Shown here: piece after piece, positions 7,863 to 16,338 of the stretch
Position numbering within the stretch: position 1 is the stretch's first letter
How the letters are laid out: each line of letters starts with the position of its first letter
DNA from: Pseudomonadota bacterium
GTDB lineage: Bacteria > Pseudomonadota > Gammaproteobacteria > Xanthomonadales > Rhodanobacteraceae
DNA length: 47,927 nt
Reading direction: 5' to 3'
NCBI GenBank assembly: GCA_018241365.1
Contig: JAFEDX010000004.1
Coordinates: 1-47,927 of the forward strand
Notes under the pieces: generated by a model
Databases searched by the model: none
What the model saw: the letters and a program-made list of their open reading frames with translations, nothing else
Told to the model about the DNA's origin: nothing
Made by a program: the position numbers and the translations under genes

Positions 7863-8450
7863 TCAGCCGGCGCCCGTGGCCGTGCGCAGGACGATCCGCA
7901 GGTCGAGTTCCACCTTGTCGAACAACACGCCGCGCCACTTGCGCATGCCGAAGGCCGACCGGGAAATGTTGCCGCGCACGCGGATCACGCAGTCGAACGG
8001 CTGGTGCGGGCACTCCGAGGGCAGCAACTCGAACTCCACGGGCTGCCGCTCGCCGTGCAGCGCCAGCACGCCGCGCACGCTGCCTCCGCTCGCCAGTTCC
8101 GCAAGCGGGAACGGTTCGGCATCGAAATGGACGACCGGAAACTGCGCTGCATCGAAGAAACCGGGACCGAGGGCATGCGCGCGATCGTCGGCGTCATCCA
8201 TCTCCAGGCTGGCGACCTCCAGCGTCGCATCGACCTTGGCGAGAGCGGCAGCGTTGCCGCCATCGATCCGTTCGAGCGTGCCGTGCAGCTCCGGAAACGT
8301 GCCGCGCACATGCGTGAACCAGAACTTGCGTACGCTGAACTGGGCCTCGGATTGCGCCGGATCGATCGGCCAGCTGCGTACTTCCGGCTCCAGCGCAGCC
8401 GCCACCGCCAGGCACGGCAGCAGCAGGGCCGCGACGAACCATGCCTTCAC
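7863..8450 (-). CDS. YceI family periplasmic protein
   Basis: A 195-residue protein with an N-terminal signal peptide (MKAWFVAALLLPCLAVAA) followed by a YceI-type lipocalin-like beta-barrel. Typical features are W-x-IDPAQSEAQFSVRKFWFTHVRG near the start, the FFDAAQFPVVHF segment, and the late SRSAFGM motif. YceI proteins bind polyisoprenoid lipids in the periplasm; the physiological role is often unknown. Its start overlaps the end of sixA by 4 bp, so it is the last gene of a three-gene reverse-strand unit. Two extra cysteines (CPHQPFDC) could form a disulfide. Confidence 0.9.
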   Translation of the reverse strand: MKAWFVAALLLPCLAVAAALEPEVRSWPIDPAQSEAQFSVRKFWFTHVRGTFPELHGTLERIDGGNAAALAKVDATLEVASLEMDDADDRAHALGPGFFDAAQFPVVHFDAEPFPLAELASGGSVRGVLALHGERQPVEFELLPSECPHQPFDCVIRVRGNISRSAFGMRKWRGVLFDKVELDLRIVLRTATGAG

Positions 8451-8923
8451 GGCGACCAGATCGCGCGCAAGCGCCCGTGCCCGGGTTCGAGCGCATCATC
8501 GGCGAGTTCGACCCACGCAATCGTCGCGGGGGCCATGCCGCGTGCATCTTCGGAGCGCCCTTCGATGAGCAGGGCGAGCAACTGTTCAAGCCCCGGGTTG
8601 TGGCCGACCAGCAGTACCCGCCGCGCGTCGGCGGCATGGTTTTCAACCAGCGCCAGCAGGTCGCCGGGGGTAGCCTGGTAAATGGCCGGCAGGAGCTGTA
8701 CCGACGGCAGGCGCAGGGCCTTGCCGACCGCATCGGCGGTCATCTGCGCGCGCCGCGCGGACGAACACAGCACCGCGTCGGGCACGGCACCCTGATCCGC
8801 CAGCCACACGCCGGCTGCGCGTGCCTGTGCTTCGCCGTGCAGGCTCAACGGCCGTTCGATGTCACGTCCGTCCGGACCGGCCACCATGGCTTCGGCGTGC
8901 CGCAACAACAGGAGTTCACGCAT
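8447..8923 (-). CDS. sixA: Phosphohistidine phosphatase SixA
   Basis: A 158-residue histidine phosphatase. The RHG-type motif at the N-terminus (LLLRHAEA, R8-H9) gives the nucleophilic histidine, and VGHNPGLEQLL carries the second catalytic histidine. Length matches the short SixA branch, which removes phosphate from histidine in phosphotransfer proteins such as ArcB or PTS components. It lies 12 bp after a gene for an exported protein and overlaps yceI by 4 bp, so the three are likely co-transcribed. A GAGG lies about 12 bases before the ATG. Confidence 0.88.
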   Translation of the reverse strand: MRELLLLRHAEAMVAGPDGRDIERPLSLHGEAQARAAGVWLADQGAVPDAVLCSSARRAQMTADAVGKALRLPSVQLLPAIYQATPGDLLALVENHAADARRVLLVGHNPGLEQLLALLIEGRSEDARGMAPATIAWVELADDALEPGHGRLRAIWSP

Positions 8924-8935
8924 CGGCGCGGCGCC

Positions 8936-10003
8936 TCATTGTCCGGTGGATTCCGTACTGAAATCGGCGGGCGCATCCAGCGAAACCTGGTTGGCCCGCA
9001 GGGTCGCGAGCATCAGGCTGAGCTCGGTGCCGCCATTGCGCGCGGTGGCCAGCCACTGCGACGCCAGCGCGCGGTCGGTCAACCCGCGCTGCAACAGCTG
9101 TGAATACTGCTGGACTTGCCAGGCCAGGTTCCGGCTGGCCTGCTGGTTGCCGGCCTCGGTGGCGGGATCGAGTTCGCCTTGCACGTGCAGGCCCACCGCG
9201 CGGGCGATCGGACTGGAGCCCCACTGCAGCGTGTGGGCGAGTTTGAGGCAGGCCGCGCGGGTGTCCTGGTGCTTGGCCACCGCATCCTTGGCACACAGTT
9301 CGACCACCGGCCCGAGTTCCGGACGCGGGTGCGCCTGGGTGGCGTTGACGGCGACGAACAGCCTGACCCCGTCGGCGTTGTCGGGCTGGCCGTCATGCGC
9401 ACCCTGCATCGTGTCAGCCAGCGGCGGCAACACCGTGACCGCGTCGCCGACGCCGGCCAGCGCCTTGCCGAAATAATCATCGTAGGTCGATGCTGCCGCG
9501 GCCTTCACCAGCGCTGCATGTTCGGCCTTGGCATCCTTGTCCGCCGCGGCAAGGTCGAGATCGACCAGCCACACCGCGGCGTTGTCGGCTGCGTGTTTTT
9601 TCAGGTAGGCGAAGGCCTTGGCGTTCGGGCAGTCGGATTTGTCCTTGCACACGCCGAGGCGCGCCCATTCGGCCGCAGTGCCATCGCCGGGCGCAGCAGC
9701 GGCGCGTTCGCTCAAGGCCGCGAAGTCCAATCCCTCGGTCTGGTTCTGGAACGGCTTGGCCAGGATCGCCGCGCCCAGCAGGTACGCCGGGTCTGCGCGC
9801 AGCGCGACCACGTTGACGAGGTCGTGCTGGTATTGCTGGATCGCCTCGACCCGCTGCTGGTCGGCGGGCGAGAGTTTGGTCGCCGCTGGAGAGGTCGCCG
9901 CCGCGGCAGGCGCCGATGCCTGCTGCCCCGGAGGCATCGCCATGGCTGCGCCGGAGGCGGACAGCAGCGACGCCATGATGAAGAACGAGAGGGTCCGATG
10001 CAT
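8936..10003 (-). CDS. Exported protein of unknown function
   Basis: I do not recognise this family. The 355-residue product begins MHRTLSFFIMASLLSASGAA, a clear signal peptide, followed by an Ala/Pro-rich linker and an alpha-helical, Ala-rich body with a few spaced cysteines (CKDKSDCPNAKAF; CAKDAVAK; AACLKLAH). The helical, repeat-like composition (LxxHAADNAAVWLVDLDLA) suggests a Sel1/TPR-like helical fold, but no motif is definite. The start at 10003 is preferred over an in-frame ATG at 10075 because only the former begins with a signal peptide. It appears to be the first gene of a unit with sixA and yceI. Confidence 0.7.
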   Translation of the reverse strand: MHRTLSFFIMASLLSASGAAMAMPPGQQASAPAAAATSPAATKLSPADQQRVEAIQQYQHDLVNVVALRADPAYLLGAAILAKPFQNQTEGLDFAALSERAAAAPGDGTAAEWARLGVCKDKSDCPNAKAFAYLKKHAADNAAVWLVDLDLAAADKDAKAEHAALVKAAAASTYDDYFGKALAGVGDAVTVLPPLADTMQGAHDGQPDNADGVRLFVAVNATQAHPRPELGPVVELCAKDAVAKHQDTRAACLKLAHTLQWGSSPIARAVGLHVQGELDPATEAGNQQASRNLAWQVQQYSQLLQRGLTDRALASQWLATARNGGTELSLMLATLRANQVSLDAPADFSTESTGQ

Positions 10004-10071
10004 GGTGGTTCCCGAGGATCGCAAAGCGCTGAACCTAAGCGTGTGCGGATGAACAACGGCTTGCCGGCGGT

Positions 10072-10932
10072 TCACGTCAAGGCCTCGCGCATGAACTCCG
10101 GTTGTGCCAGCGCGGCGTGATGGACGGCGGCATTGTAGTAGCGCGTCGGGAACGGCTTGGCCACGACATCGCGTTCACGGAACGTGTCGAGTGCGCCGCC
10201 CTTGCGCGCCATGGTGCAGCTCCACCAGCCGGTCGGATAGCACGGTTGCGGGAAGGGCAGGGTACGGGTCGTGGAGAAACCGACTTCGCGCATCGCCTGG
10301 TGCATCGATTGGATGAGGTCCAGCAGCACCAGCGGCGACTCCGACTGCTGCACCAGGATGCCGCCTTCGCGCAACGCGCGGAAGCAGTTCGCGTAGAACT
10401 TCGCGTTGAACAGGCCTTCGGCCGGTCCGACCGGGTCGGTGGAATCGACGATGACGAGATCCAGCGAACCCGGTGCCGCGTCGGCCATGAACTTGATGCC
10501 ATCGTCGAACAGCAACTTCGCGCGCGGATCGGCGTTGGACTCGCACAATTCCGGAAAATATTTTTCGGCGAGGCGCGTCACCCGCTCATCGATGTCGATC
10601 TGCGTCACCGCTTGCACTTCCGGATGGCGCAGCACTTCGCGCAGCGTGCCGCAATCGCCACCGCCGATGATCACGACGTTGCGCGGCGCGGTGTGCGTGT
10701 ACAGCGCCGGGTGGGTCATCATCTCGTGGTACAGGAAGTTGTCGCGCGTGGTCAGCATGGTGCAGCCGTCGATCACCATCAGGTTGCCCCAGTCGGTGGT
10801 GCGGTAAACCTCGATGTGCTGGAACGGCGTCTGCTCGTCGGCAAGCTTTTCGCTCACGCGATAGCCGATCGACGAACCGGAAGCTGCGTGCTGTTCGGTG
10901 AACCAGAAGTTGGACGACGCGTTGGACGACAT
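10072..10932 (-). CDS. speE: Spermidine synthase SpeE
   Basis: A 286-residue polyamine aminopropyltransferase that makes spermidine from putrescine and decarboxylated S-adenosylmethionine. The nucleotide-binding loop is GGGDCGTLREVLRH (90-103), IDIDERV (112-118) binds the cofactor ribose, and VDSTDPVGPAEGLF carries the likely catalytic D163. FYANCF and CYPTGWW fit the family. Length matches E. coli SpeE (288). It is divergently transcribed from speA, which starts the same pathway. No speD (S-adenosylmethionine decarboxylase) is visible in the window. AGGA about 10 bases upstream is the likely ribosome-binding site. Confidence 0.95.
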   Translation of the reverse strand: MSSNASSNFWFTEQHAASGSSIGYRVSEKLADEQTPFQHIEVYRTTDWGNLMVIDGCTMLTTRDNFLYHEMMTHPALYTHTAPRNVVIIGGGDCGTLREVLRHPEVQAVTQIDIDERVTRLAEKYFPELCESNADPRAKLLFDDGIKFMADAAPGSLDLVIVDSTDPVGPAEGLFNAKFYANCFRALREGGILVQQSESPLVLLDLIQSMHQAMREVGFSTTRTLPFPQPCYPTGWWSCTMARKGGALDTFRERDVVAKPFPTRYYNAAVHHAALAQPEFMREALT

Positions 10933-10959
10933 GCCGGGAATCCTGGTGGAAGGCCGGGG

Positions 10960-10994
10960 ATTGTAACGGCCGGGCGGCGTGCACGCGTTACAAT
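10960..10994. promoter_or_regulatory. Divergent speE/speA promoter region with perfect 9-bp inverted repeat
   Basis: ATTGTAACG (10960-10968) and CGTTACAAT (10986-10994) are perfect inverted copies 17 bp apart. Each contains TACAAT reading outward, a good -10 match for speE (reverse) and speA (forward). The arrangement could be two back-to-back promoters, a dimeric operator, or both. No convincing -35 is seen for either. Confidence 0.5.
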
Positions 10995-11097
10995 GACGCG
11001 GTCGATCCCGCGGCGCCGGTGGCTTCCGATCGACCCATTCCCCGCGTCAAGGCCCGCCGCTGCGACGTTCTGACCCCTCGTTATCCGGAGATGCACG

Positions 11098-12999
11098 ATG
11101 ACGAACGCCTGGAACGTTGATGCCGCCCGTGCGCTGTATTCGGTTGCGCACTGGAGCGACGGTTATGTCGATGTCGGCGCGGATGGCCGTGCGGTGATGC
11201 GCCCACGCGGTGCTGACGGTCCCGCGATTGCGCTGGACGACGCGGTCGCGCAAGCGAACAAGCTAGGCCTGCGCCTGCCGCTGCTACTGCGTTTCCCCGA
11301 CATCCTGCTGGACCGCCGCGCGCGCCTGCGCGCCGCGTTTGCCGACGCGATGCGCGCGCACGCCTATCCGGGCGGCTACACCGCGCTGTACCCGATCAAG
11401 GTCAACCAGCAACGCGCGGTTGCGGGAACCCTGGCGCAGGGCCCGCTATCACCCCGCGCGGAAGGCACGGGCTTTGGCCTCGAAGCCGGCTCCAAGCCGG
11501 AATTGATGGCGGTGCTGGGACTGGCGCGAGCGGGCTCGCTGGTGGTGTGCAACGGCTACAAGGACGCCGAATACATCCGCATTGCGCTGATCGGCCGCAA
11601 GCTCGGCATCGACGTGGTGATCGTGATCGAGAAGCCGTCCGAACTCGAACACGTGATCGCGGAATCGAAGGCGCTCGGCGTCGAGCCGAAGCTCGGCGTG
11701 CGCGTGCGCCTCGCCTCGCTCGGCGCCGGCAAGTGGCAGAACACCGGCGGCGACAAGAGCAAGTTCGGACTCACGCCAGCGCAGCTGCTGGCGCTGGCCG
11801 AGCGTTTGCGCGATACCAACCTCACCCACACGATGCGCCTCTTGCACTTCCACATGGGCTCGCAGATTTCCAACCTGCGCGACATCGCGGCGGGGATGCG
11901 CGAAGCGGTGCGGCACTTTGCCGAACTGCGCGCACTGGGTTTGCCACTGGATCACGTCGATGTCGGCGGCGGGCTCGGCGTCGATTACGAAGGCACGCGC
12001 TCGCGCGGCGAGTGCTCCATCAACTACGACCTCGACCAATACGCCAACGCCGTGGTCGCGCCGCTCGCCGCAGCGTGTGCGGAATGGAAGCTCGATCCGC
12101 CACGCGTGCTCACCGAATCCGGGCGTGCGATGACCGCGCACCACGCGGTACTGGTGGTCAACGTCAGCGAAGTCGAAGCCGCGCCCGACGGCGCGGTGCC
12201 GCCCGTGGCCGCAGACGAAGCGCCGGTACTGCGGTCCCTGCGCGATACGTTGGCCGCACTCGAACAACGCCCCGTACGCGAAAGCTGGCAAGACGCGCAG
12301 CAGTACTTGAACGAAGGTCTGCTCCTCTACGCACAAGGCGCGCTGAACCTCGTGCAGCGCGCCAAGCTCGACGCGCTGTTCCACGCAATCGCGCTGGGCC
12401 TGCGGCGGCACCTGAAACCGGACGAGCGCTCGCACCGCGAAATCATCGATGCGCTCGACGTGAAACTGGTGGACAAGTATTTCTGCAACTTCTCGGTGTT
12501 CGAATCGATCCCCGACGTGTGGGCGATCGACCAGATCTTCCCGATCATGCCGTTGACGCGGCTTGACGAGCAGCCCACGCGGCGCGGCACGCTGGCCGAC
12601 CTCACCTGCGATTCCGACGGTCGCGTCGATGTGTACGTCGAATCGGGCGATCTCGACGTCAGCCTGCCGTTGCACGAATTGCGCAAGAGCGAACCGTATC
12701 GGCTTGGCATTTTCCTCGTGGGCGCGTATCAGGAAACGCTGGGCGACATCCATAATCTTTTTGGTGACACCGACGCGGTCAACGTGCGCATCGACGGCGA
12801 CGGATTCAAATTCGACGGCGCGCGCCGCGGTGATTCCACCGACATGCTGCTCGACTACGTCGGCTACAAGCCGGATGACCTGCGCGCGGTGTACCGCGCG
12901 AAAATCGCTGCGGCAGGGCTGGATGGCGGCGCTGCGCAGACCATCGAAGCCGCGCTGGAAGCAGACCTGACCGGCTACACCTACCTGCAGGAACCGTGA
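11098..12999 (+). CDS. speA: Biosynthetic arginine decarboxylase SpeA
   Basis: A 633-residue PLP-dependent fold-III decarboxylase converting arginine to agmatine, the first step of the agmatine route to putrescine. The PLP lysine is K101 in ALYPIKVNQQ; GFGLEAGSKPEL, HFHMGSQI and the glycine-rich DVGGGLGVDYEG follow in order, and the C-terminal barrel contains the CNFSVFESIPDVW segment. Length fits SpeA (about 630-660). The start has GGAG eight bases upstream and a roughly 100-nt leader if the TACAAT at 10989-10994 is the -10. It diverges from speE; speB (agmatinase) is not in the window. Confidence 0.96.
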   Translation: MTNAWNVDAARALYSVAHWSDGYVDVGADGRAVMRPRGADGPAIALDDAVAQANKLGLRLPLLLRFPDILLDRRARLRAAFADAMRAHAYPGGYTALYPIKVNQQRAVAGTLAQGPLSPRAEGTGFGLEAGSKPELMAVLGLARAGSLVVCNGYKDAEYIRIALIGRKLGIDVVIVIEKPSELEHVIAESKALGVEPKLGVRVRLASLGAGKWQNTGGDKSKFGLTPAQLLALAERLRDTNLTHTMRLLHFHMGSQISNLRDIAAGMREAVRHFAELRALGLPLDHVDVGGGLGVDYEGTRSRGECSINYDLDQYANAVVAPLAAACAEWKLDPPRVLTESGRAMTAHHAVLVVNVSEVEAAPDGAVPPVAADEAPVLRSLRDTLAALEQRPVRESWQDAQQYLNEGLLLYAQGALNLVQRAKLDALFHAIALGLRRHLKPDERSHREIIDALDVKLVDKYFCNFSVFESIPDVWAIDQIFPIMPLTRLDEQPTRRGTLADLTCDSDGRVDVYVESGDLDVSLPLHELRKSEPYRLGIFLVGAYQETLGDIHNLFGDTDAVNVRIDGDGFKFDGARRGDSTDMLLDYVGYKPDDLRAVYRAKIAAAGLDGGAAQTIEAALEADLTGYTYLQEP

Positions 13000-13046
13000 G
13001 CAGGGGCAGCACGCATTTCGTTCCATGCAGTATTCCTCCTTCCCTG

Positions 13047-13182
13047 GTCATTCCGGACGCCGCACCGCGGCGATCCGGAATCGGTTTCAGACTTCACGCC
13101 ACATGCTGGAAGCTCCGCGCGCGGCATCATGCAACCGATTCCGGGTTCCGTTCGCAACAAGCACGAACGCCCCCGGAATGAC
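13047..13182. repeat. Fold-back repeat with GTCATTCCGG ends
   Basis: The gap after speA (13000-13223) holds no gene. It contains a 136-bp element bounded by perfect inverted termini GTCATTCCGG (13047-13056) and CCGGAATGAC (13173-13182). The left arm is itself a hairpin (CCGGACGCCGC / GCGGCGATCCGG), and the inner edges GGAATCGG / CCGATTCC also pair. A second copy of the left arm, inverted, lies at 24354-24389. This resembles the dispersed GTCATTCCGG-type repeats found in many proteobacteria. Confidence 0.65.
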
Positions 13183-13223
13183 GAATGGGAATTTCCGCGC
13201 GCGCTCACCTGACGAGACACGCG

Positions 13224-15395
13224 TCAAGGCACGGCGACTGGCGTGGACACCGTAGGTACCACAGCGTAGGACACGGCAGGTTTGTGCTGTGCGTACTTTC
13301 CGAGCAGTGCCTGGAAGCGCGGATCCTTCCTGATCGGATCCCACGCCGGATCCAGCCACAACATGACGGGCGAATAGAACATGCCGATGCCGCGGACCTC
13401 GAGCGCCTTCGCGAGTTGCGGTACCGCGAGATCCGGACGGTTTGCGTCGGCGTAAAGCATGGCGTTTTGTTGCAGCAGTCCAGGTCCGTACGCGAAGTCG
13501 TGGCTGGCGTCGACGATCGCCTGCACCCTGGCTGTGGCGTCCAGCGCCTGCTGCGTGTGGCCAAGCCGCAGCTCCGCAGTGGCGAGGTTTTGCCAGGAAA
13601 ACGCCTGGTTGATGCCCTGGTGCTGCGCAAGCTGCTCACGTATGGCCGGAAGCGCCTGGGCATACAACTTGCGTGCAAGGCGTGCGTCACCCATCAGGCG
13701 ATGCAGTTCCGCCTGCTGCAAGGCCTTGGGTGAGATGGAACCCAGCGTCGCGCCGGAAAAATTGTCGGGATCGTCGGAGACGCTGTCGAGCAAGGCAAGC
13801 GCGTCTGCGTACTTGCGCTGGTACATCAGCAACCCGACGCGCTGCAGCTTGAGTGCCGGATCGTCACCCTGCGCCGCAACCAGCGCGCGTTCGATGTCGC
13901 CGGTTGCGAGCAAGACGCTGTTGGACAGATAGACCTGCGCGTTGCGGTTGTGCGGATCGATCTCGAGCGCCCGCCGCAACCAGCGATCCGCGTCGCTGTA
14001 GCGGCTGATCATCATCCAGGCCGAACCCGTCTCGAACGCCAATGAAGCATTGCGCGGATCGAGTGCGAACGCCTGCTCCAATGAGGCGATCGCAGCTTCA
14101 AAGTCGCCTTGCCGGCGTTGCACGAATCCCTGTGCAGCCAGCGCGCCCGCGTCGTTCGGACGCAACACCAGCGCCTTCGCGAATGCCTTCAATGCAGCAG
14201 CGTAATCCCCCCGGCCCCAATAGTCGGTGTAACCCATGGCCAGGTACGCTGCCGGAAGCTCCGGCGCCAACTCCAGGGCACGTTCGGCATGGCTGCGCGC
14301 GTTGGCGTGCAGCACCTTCTCGTCGTTGTCGCCGCGTCCGAACCAGCCCAACTGGCTTTCGGCGTAGGAAAGGCGCGCATAGGCCAGTGCAAAGGCAGGA
14401 TCCTGATCAATCGCCTGCCGATACAGGGGAATCGCCGCCTTCATGCTCGCGGTGTCGTAGTTGGCAAACCCCTTCACCGCCAGATATTCGGCGCGCAGAT
14501 AGGTGTCGTATGCGGCACGGTTGCGGGTGGGCGCCGCGGCAAGGCTCGCGGATTCGTGGGGTGAAATGGTGGCCTTCAGGGATTCAGCCACCTTGTCCGC
14601 GACTTCGCCCTCGACGCCGAACACGTCATCCAAGGTACGGTGGTAGGCCTGCGCCCACAGGTGCGCATCGCTGTGCGAGTCGATCAACTGCACGTTGATC
14701 AGCACCTGGTTGCCACGCCGCTGGACACTCCCCTCGAGGATCGTGGCGACACCCAACTGTTCACCGACGATCTTCAGATTGGCCGGCCGGGTCGCGTACT
14801 GCTGGGTCGACGCGCGTGAGATGACCTTGAGGTCGCCGATCTCGGCCAGCTTGGTCAGGATCAGGTCCTGCATGCCCGCCACGAAATATTCGCTGCCCTT
14901 TTCATCGCTGAGGTTCTGGAAGGGCAGCACGGCAATCGAGCGTGCCGGAGCAGCTTGCCGTGCCGCGGCGACAGTGGTGGCCGGAGCAGATGTCGGAGCC
15001 ACCTGTGCCACGGCGGTCACGTGCCGCTGCACGATCAGCAGGCGCACGCTCAACACCACGACCACGGTCGCCAGCAGCGCGATGATGATGGTGTTGAGCT
15101 TGCGCGCGATCCGGCGATTGACATGCGGAGGACGCGCAGCGGGCGAATCGGCGGGTGCCGTCCGGCGCAAGCCTTCCGGCGTCAACTCGTAGACCCAGGC
15201 CACGATCACCGCAATCGGAAATCCGGCCACGATCAGCGCGATCACCAGGCGCACCGCCCAGTTCGGAATCTCGAAGAACGGGAAAACCTGCGTGGCAACC
15301 TGCACCAGCAGCCAGCCGGTGACCGCGTACGCAATCGCCACCCGCCACACGTGGCGGCGTTTCAGTTCCGCAAAAAACCCGGACGGCTCTGCCAT
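13224..15395 (-). CDS. TolB-domain/TPR membrane protein
   Basis: A 723-residue inner-membrane protein. It begins MAEPSGFFAELKRRHVWRVA, the usual opening of a family of transmembrane TolB/TPR proteins (some fused to adenylate cyclase or a DNA-binding domain), followed by two close hydrophobic helices (about 17-65) and another near 100-120. A TolB-like module starts at SIAVLPFQNLSDEKGSEYF and ends near QAYHRTLDDVF. The C-terminal half is made of TPR repeats (LALAYARLSYAESQLG, LVLRPNDAGALAAQGF, FALDPRNASLAFETG). No cyclase or DNA-binding domain is present. The start at 15395 is chosen over an ATG 30 codons upstream. Its role is unknown; protein-protein scaffolding is inferred. Confidence 0.8.
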   Translation of the reverse strand: MAEPSGFFAELKRRHVWRVAIAYAVTGWLLVQVATQVFPFFEIPNWAVRLVIALIVAGFPIAVIVAWVYELTPEGLRRTAPADSPAARPPHVNRRIARKLNTIIIALLATVVVVLSVRLLIVQRHVTAVAQVAPTSAPATTVAAARQAAPARSIAVLPFQNLSDEKGSEYFVAGMQDLILTKLAEIGDLKVISRASTQQYATRPANLKIVGEQLGVATILEGSVQRRGNQVLINVQLIDSHSDAHLWAQAYHRTLDDVFGVEGEVADKVAESLKATISPHESASLAAAPTRNRAAYDTYLRAEYLAVKGFANYDTASMKAAIPLYRQAIDQDPAFALAYARLSYAESQLGWFGRGDNDEKVLHANARSHAERALELAPELPAAYLAMGYTDYWGRGDYAAALKAFAKALVLRPNDAGALAAQGFVQRRQGDFEAAIASLEQAFALDPRNASLAFETGSAWMMISRYSDADRWLRRALEIDPHNRNAQVYLSNSVLLATGDIERALVAAQGDDPALKLQRVGLLMYQRKYADALALLDSVSDDPDNFSGATLGSISPKALQQAELHRLMGDARLARKLYAQALPAIREQLAQHQGINQAFSWQNLATAELRLGHTQQALDATARVQAIVDASHDFAYGPGLLQQNAMLYADANRPDLAVPQLAKALEVRGIGMFYSPVMLWLDPAWDPIRKDPRFQALLGKYAQHKPAVSYAVVPTVSTPVAVP

Positions 15396-15525
15396 CGCAC
15401 GCCCCGTTCCGCCGGCAAACGGCCGGCCCCCGACAAGGCGAGTGTATAGGCTTTCCGGAACGGAGCAACGGCCTGTGCAGAACAAGGCAATCGCCCCGAC
15501 GACGATGCCGCGTTACCTGCGATCC

Positions 15526-16281
15526 TCAGGCGTCGCGCGCGACTTGCAGCCCGGCGGCCGACTGGCTGACCGGCATCACCTCGATGCGGGTGATGTCGAG
15601 GTGCGGCGGCAGGTTGGCGACCCACCACACGGTCTCGGCGATGTCCTGCGGCGTGATCGGATGCGCGCCGGCGTAGAGCTTGTCGGACGCGGCTTGGTCA
15701 CCGCTGGTACGCACCAGCGTGAATTCGGTTTCCGCCATGCCGGGCTCGACGTTGGTCACGCGCACGCCGGTGCCGTGCAGGTCCACGCGCAGGTTGGCCG
15801 AGAACTGGGTGACGAAGGCTTTGGTGCCGCCGTACACGTTGCCGCCGGTGTAGGGATGCGTGCCCGAGATCGAACTGATGTTGACGATCGCACCCTTGCG
15901 TTCGATCAATTGCGGCAGCAGCGCGCGGGTCAGCGCGACCAGCGCGGTGATGTTGGTGTCGATCATCTGCCGCCACTGCGCGAGATCGGCAGCCTGCGCC
16001 TTGGCGGTGCCGAGCGCGAGACCGGCGTTGTTGACCAGCAGGTCGATGTTGCGGAAGTTGTCAGGCAGTGCGCCCAGCGCGGCGCGCAACGCGGCTTCAT
16101 CGCGGATGTCGAATGCGGCCGTGTGCACGCGCTCCTTGCCGAAACGTTCGACCAGTTGCGCGAGGCGATCGGCGCGCCGCGCGAAGGCGATCACGCGCCA
16201 GCCGCGTTCCGCAAATTTCGCCGCGATCGCGGCACCGAAGCCGGCCGAGGCGCCGGTGACAAGGGCAGTCTTCTGGGTCAT
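15526..16281 (-). CDS. ydfG: NADP-dependent 3-hydroxy acid dehydrogenase YdfG (SDR)
   Basis: A 251-residue short-chain dehydrogenase closely resembling E. coli YdfG by eye. The Rossmann motif is TGASAGFG (9-16), NNAGLALG follows at 84-91, and the catalytic triad is the serine of NISSISG with Y150 and K154 (YGGTKAF). Signature blocks MIDTN, PYTGGNVYG and EVMPVSQSAAGL match YdfG, which oxidises L-allo-threonine, serine and 3-hydroxy acids and reduces malonic semialdehyde. The ATG at 16281 is preceded at exactly six bases by TACAAT (16293-16288), part of which belongs to a palindromic repeat; the transcript could be leaderless. Confidence 0.9.
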   Translation of the reverse strand: MTQKTALVTGASAGFGAAIAAKFAERGWRVIAFARRADRLAQLVERFGKERVHTAAFDIRDEAALRAALGALPDNFRNIDLLVNNAGLALGTAKAQAADLAQWRQMIDTNITALVALTRALLPQLIERKGAIVNISSISGTHPYTGGNVYGGTKAFVTQFSANLRVDLHGTGVRVTNVEPGMAETEFTLVRTSGDQAASDKLYAGAHPITPQDIAETVWWVANLPPHLDITRIEVMPVSQSAAGLQVARDA

Positions 16282-16287
16282 GCGTGC

Positions 16288-16338
16288 ATTGTAGGAGCGG
16301 GCGGGCGCGACTCGGATCGCCTGCACGCAGGCTCCTAC
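16288..16338. repeat. Inverted pair of GTAG-headed REP repeats
   Basis: GTAGGAGCGGGCGGGCGCGA (16291-16310) is followed by an inverted copy (16315-16338) ending in a CCTGC/GCAGG stem and GCTCCTAC. The left end plus AAT forms the TACAAT box of ydfG (16288-16293). The right end supplies the TAG stop codon of the SPOR gene (16335-16337). The pair fills the whole gap between the two genes. Confidence 0.7.

Noticed and set aside
13047-13182. CRISPR array or tRNA in the gap after speA
   Set aside because: There is a single inverted repeat rather than regularly spaced direct repeats, and no cloverleaf with a TTCGA arm.
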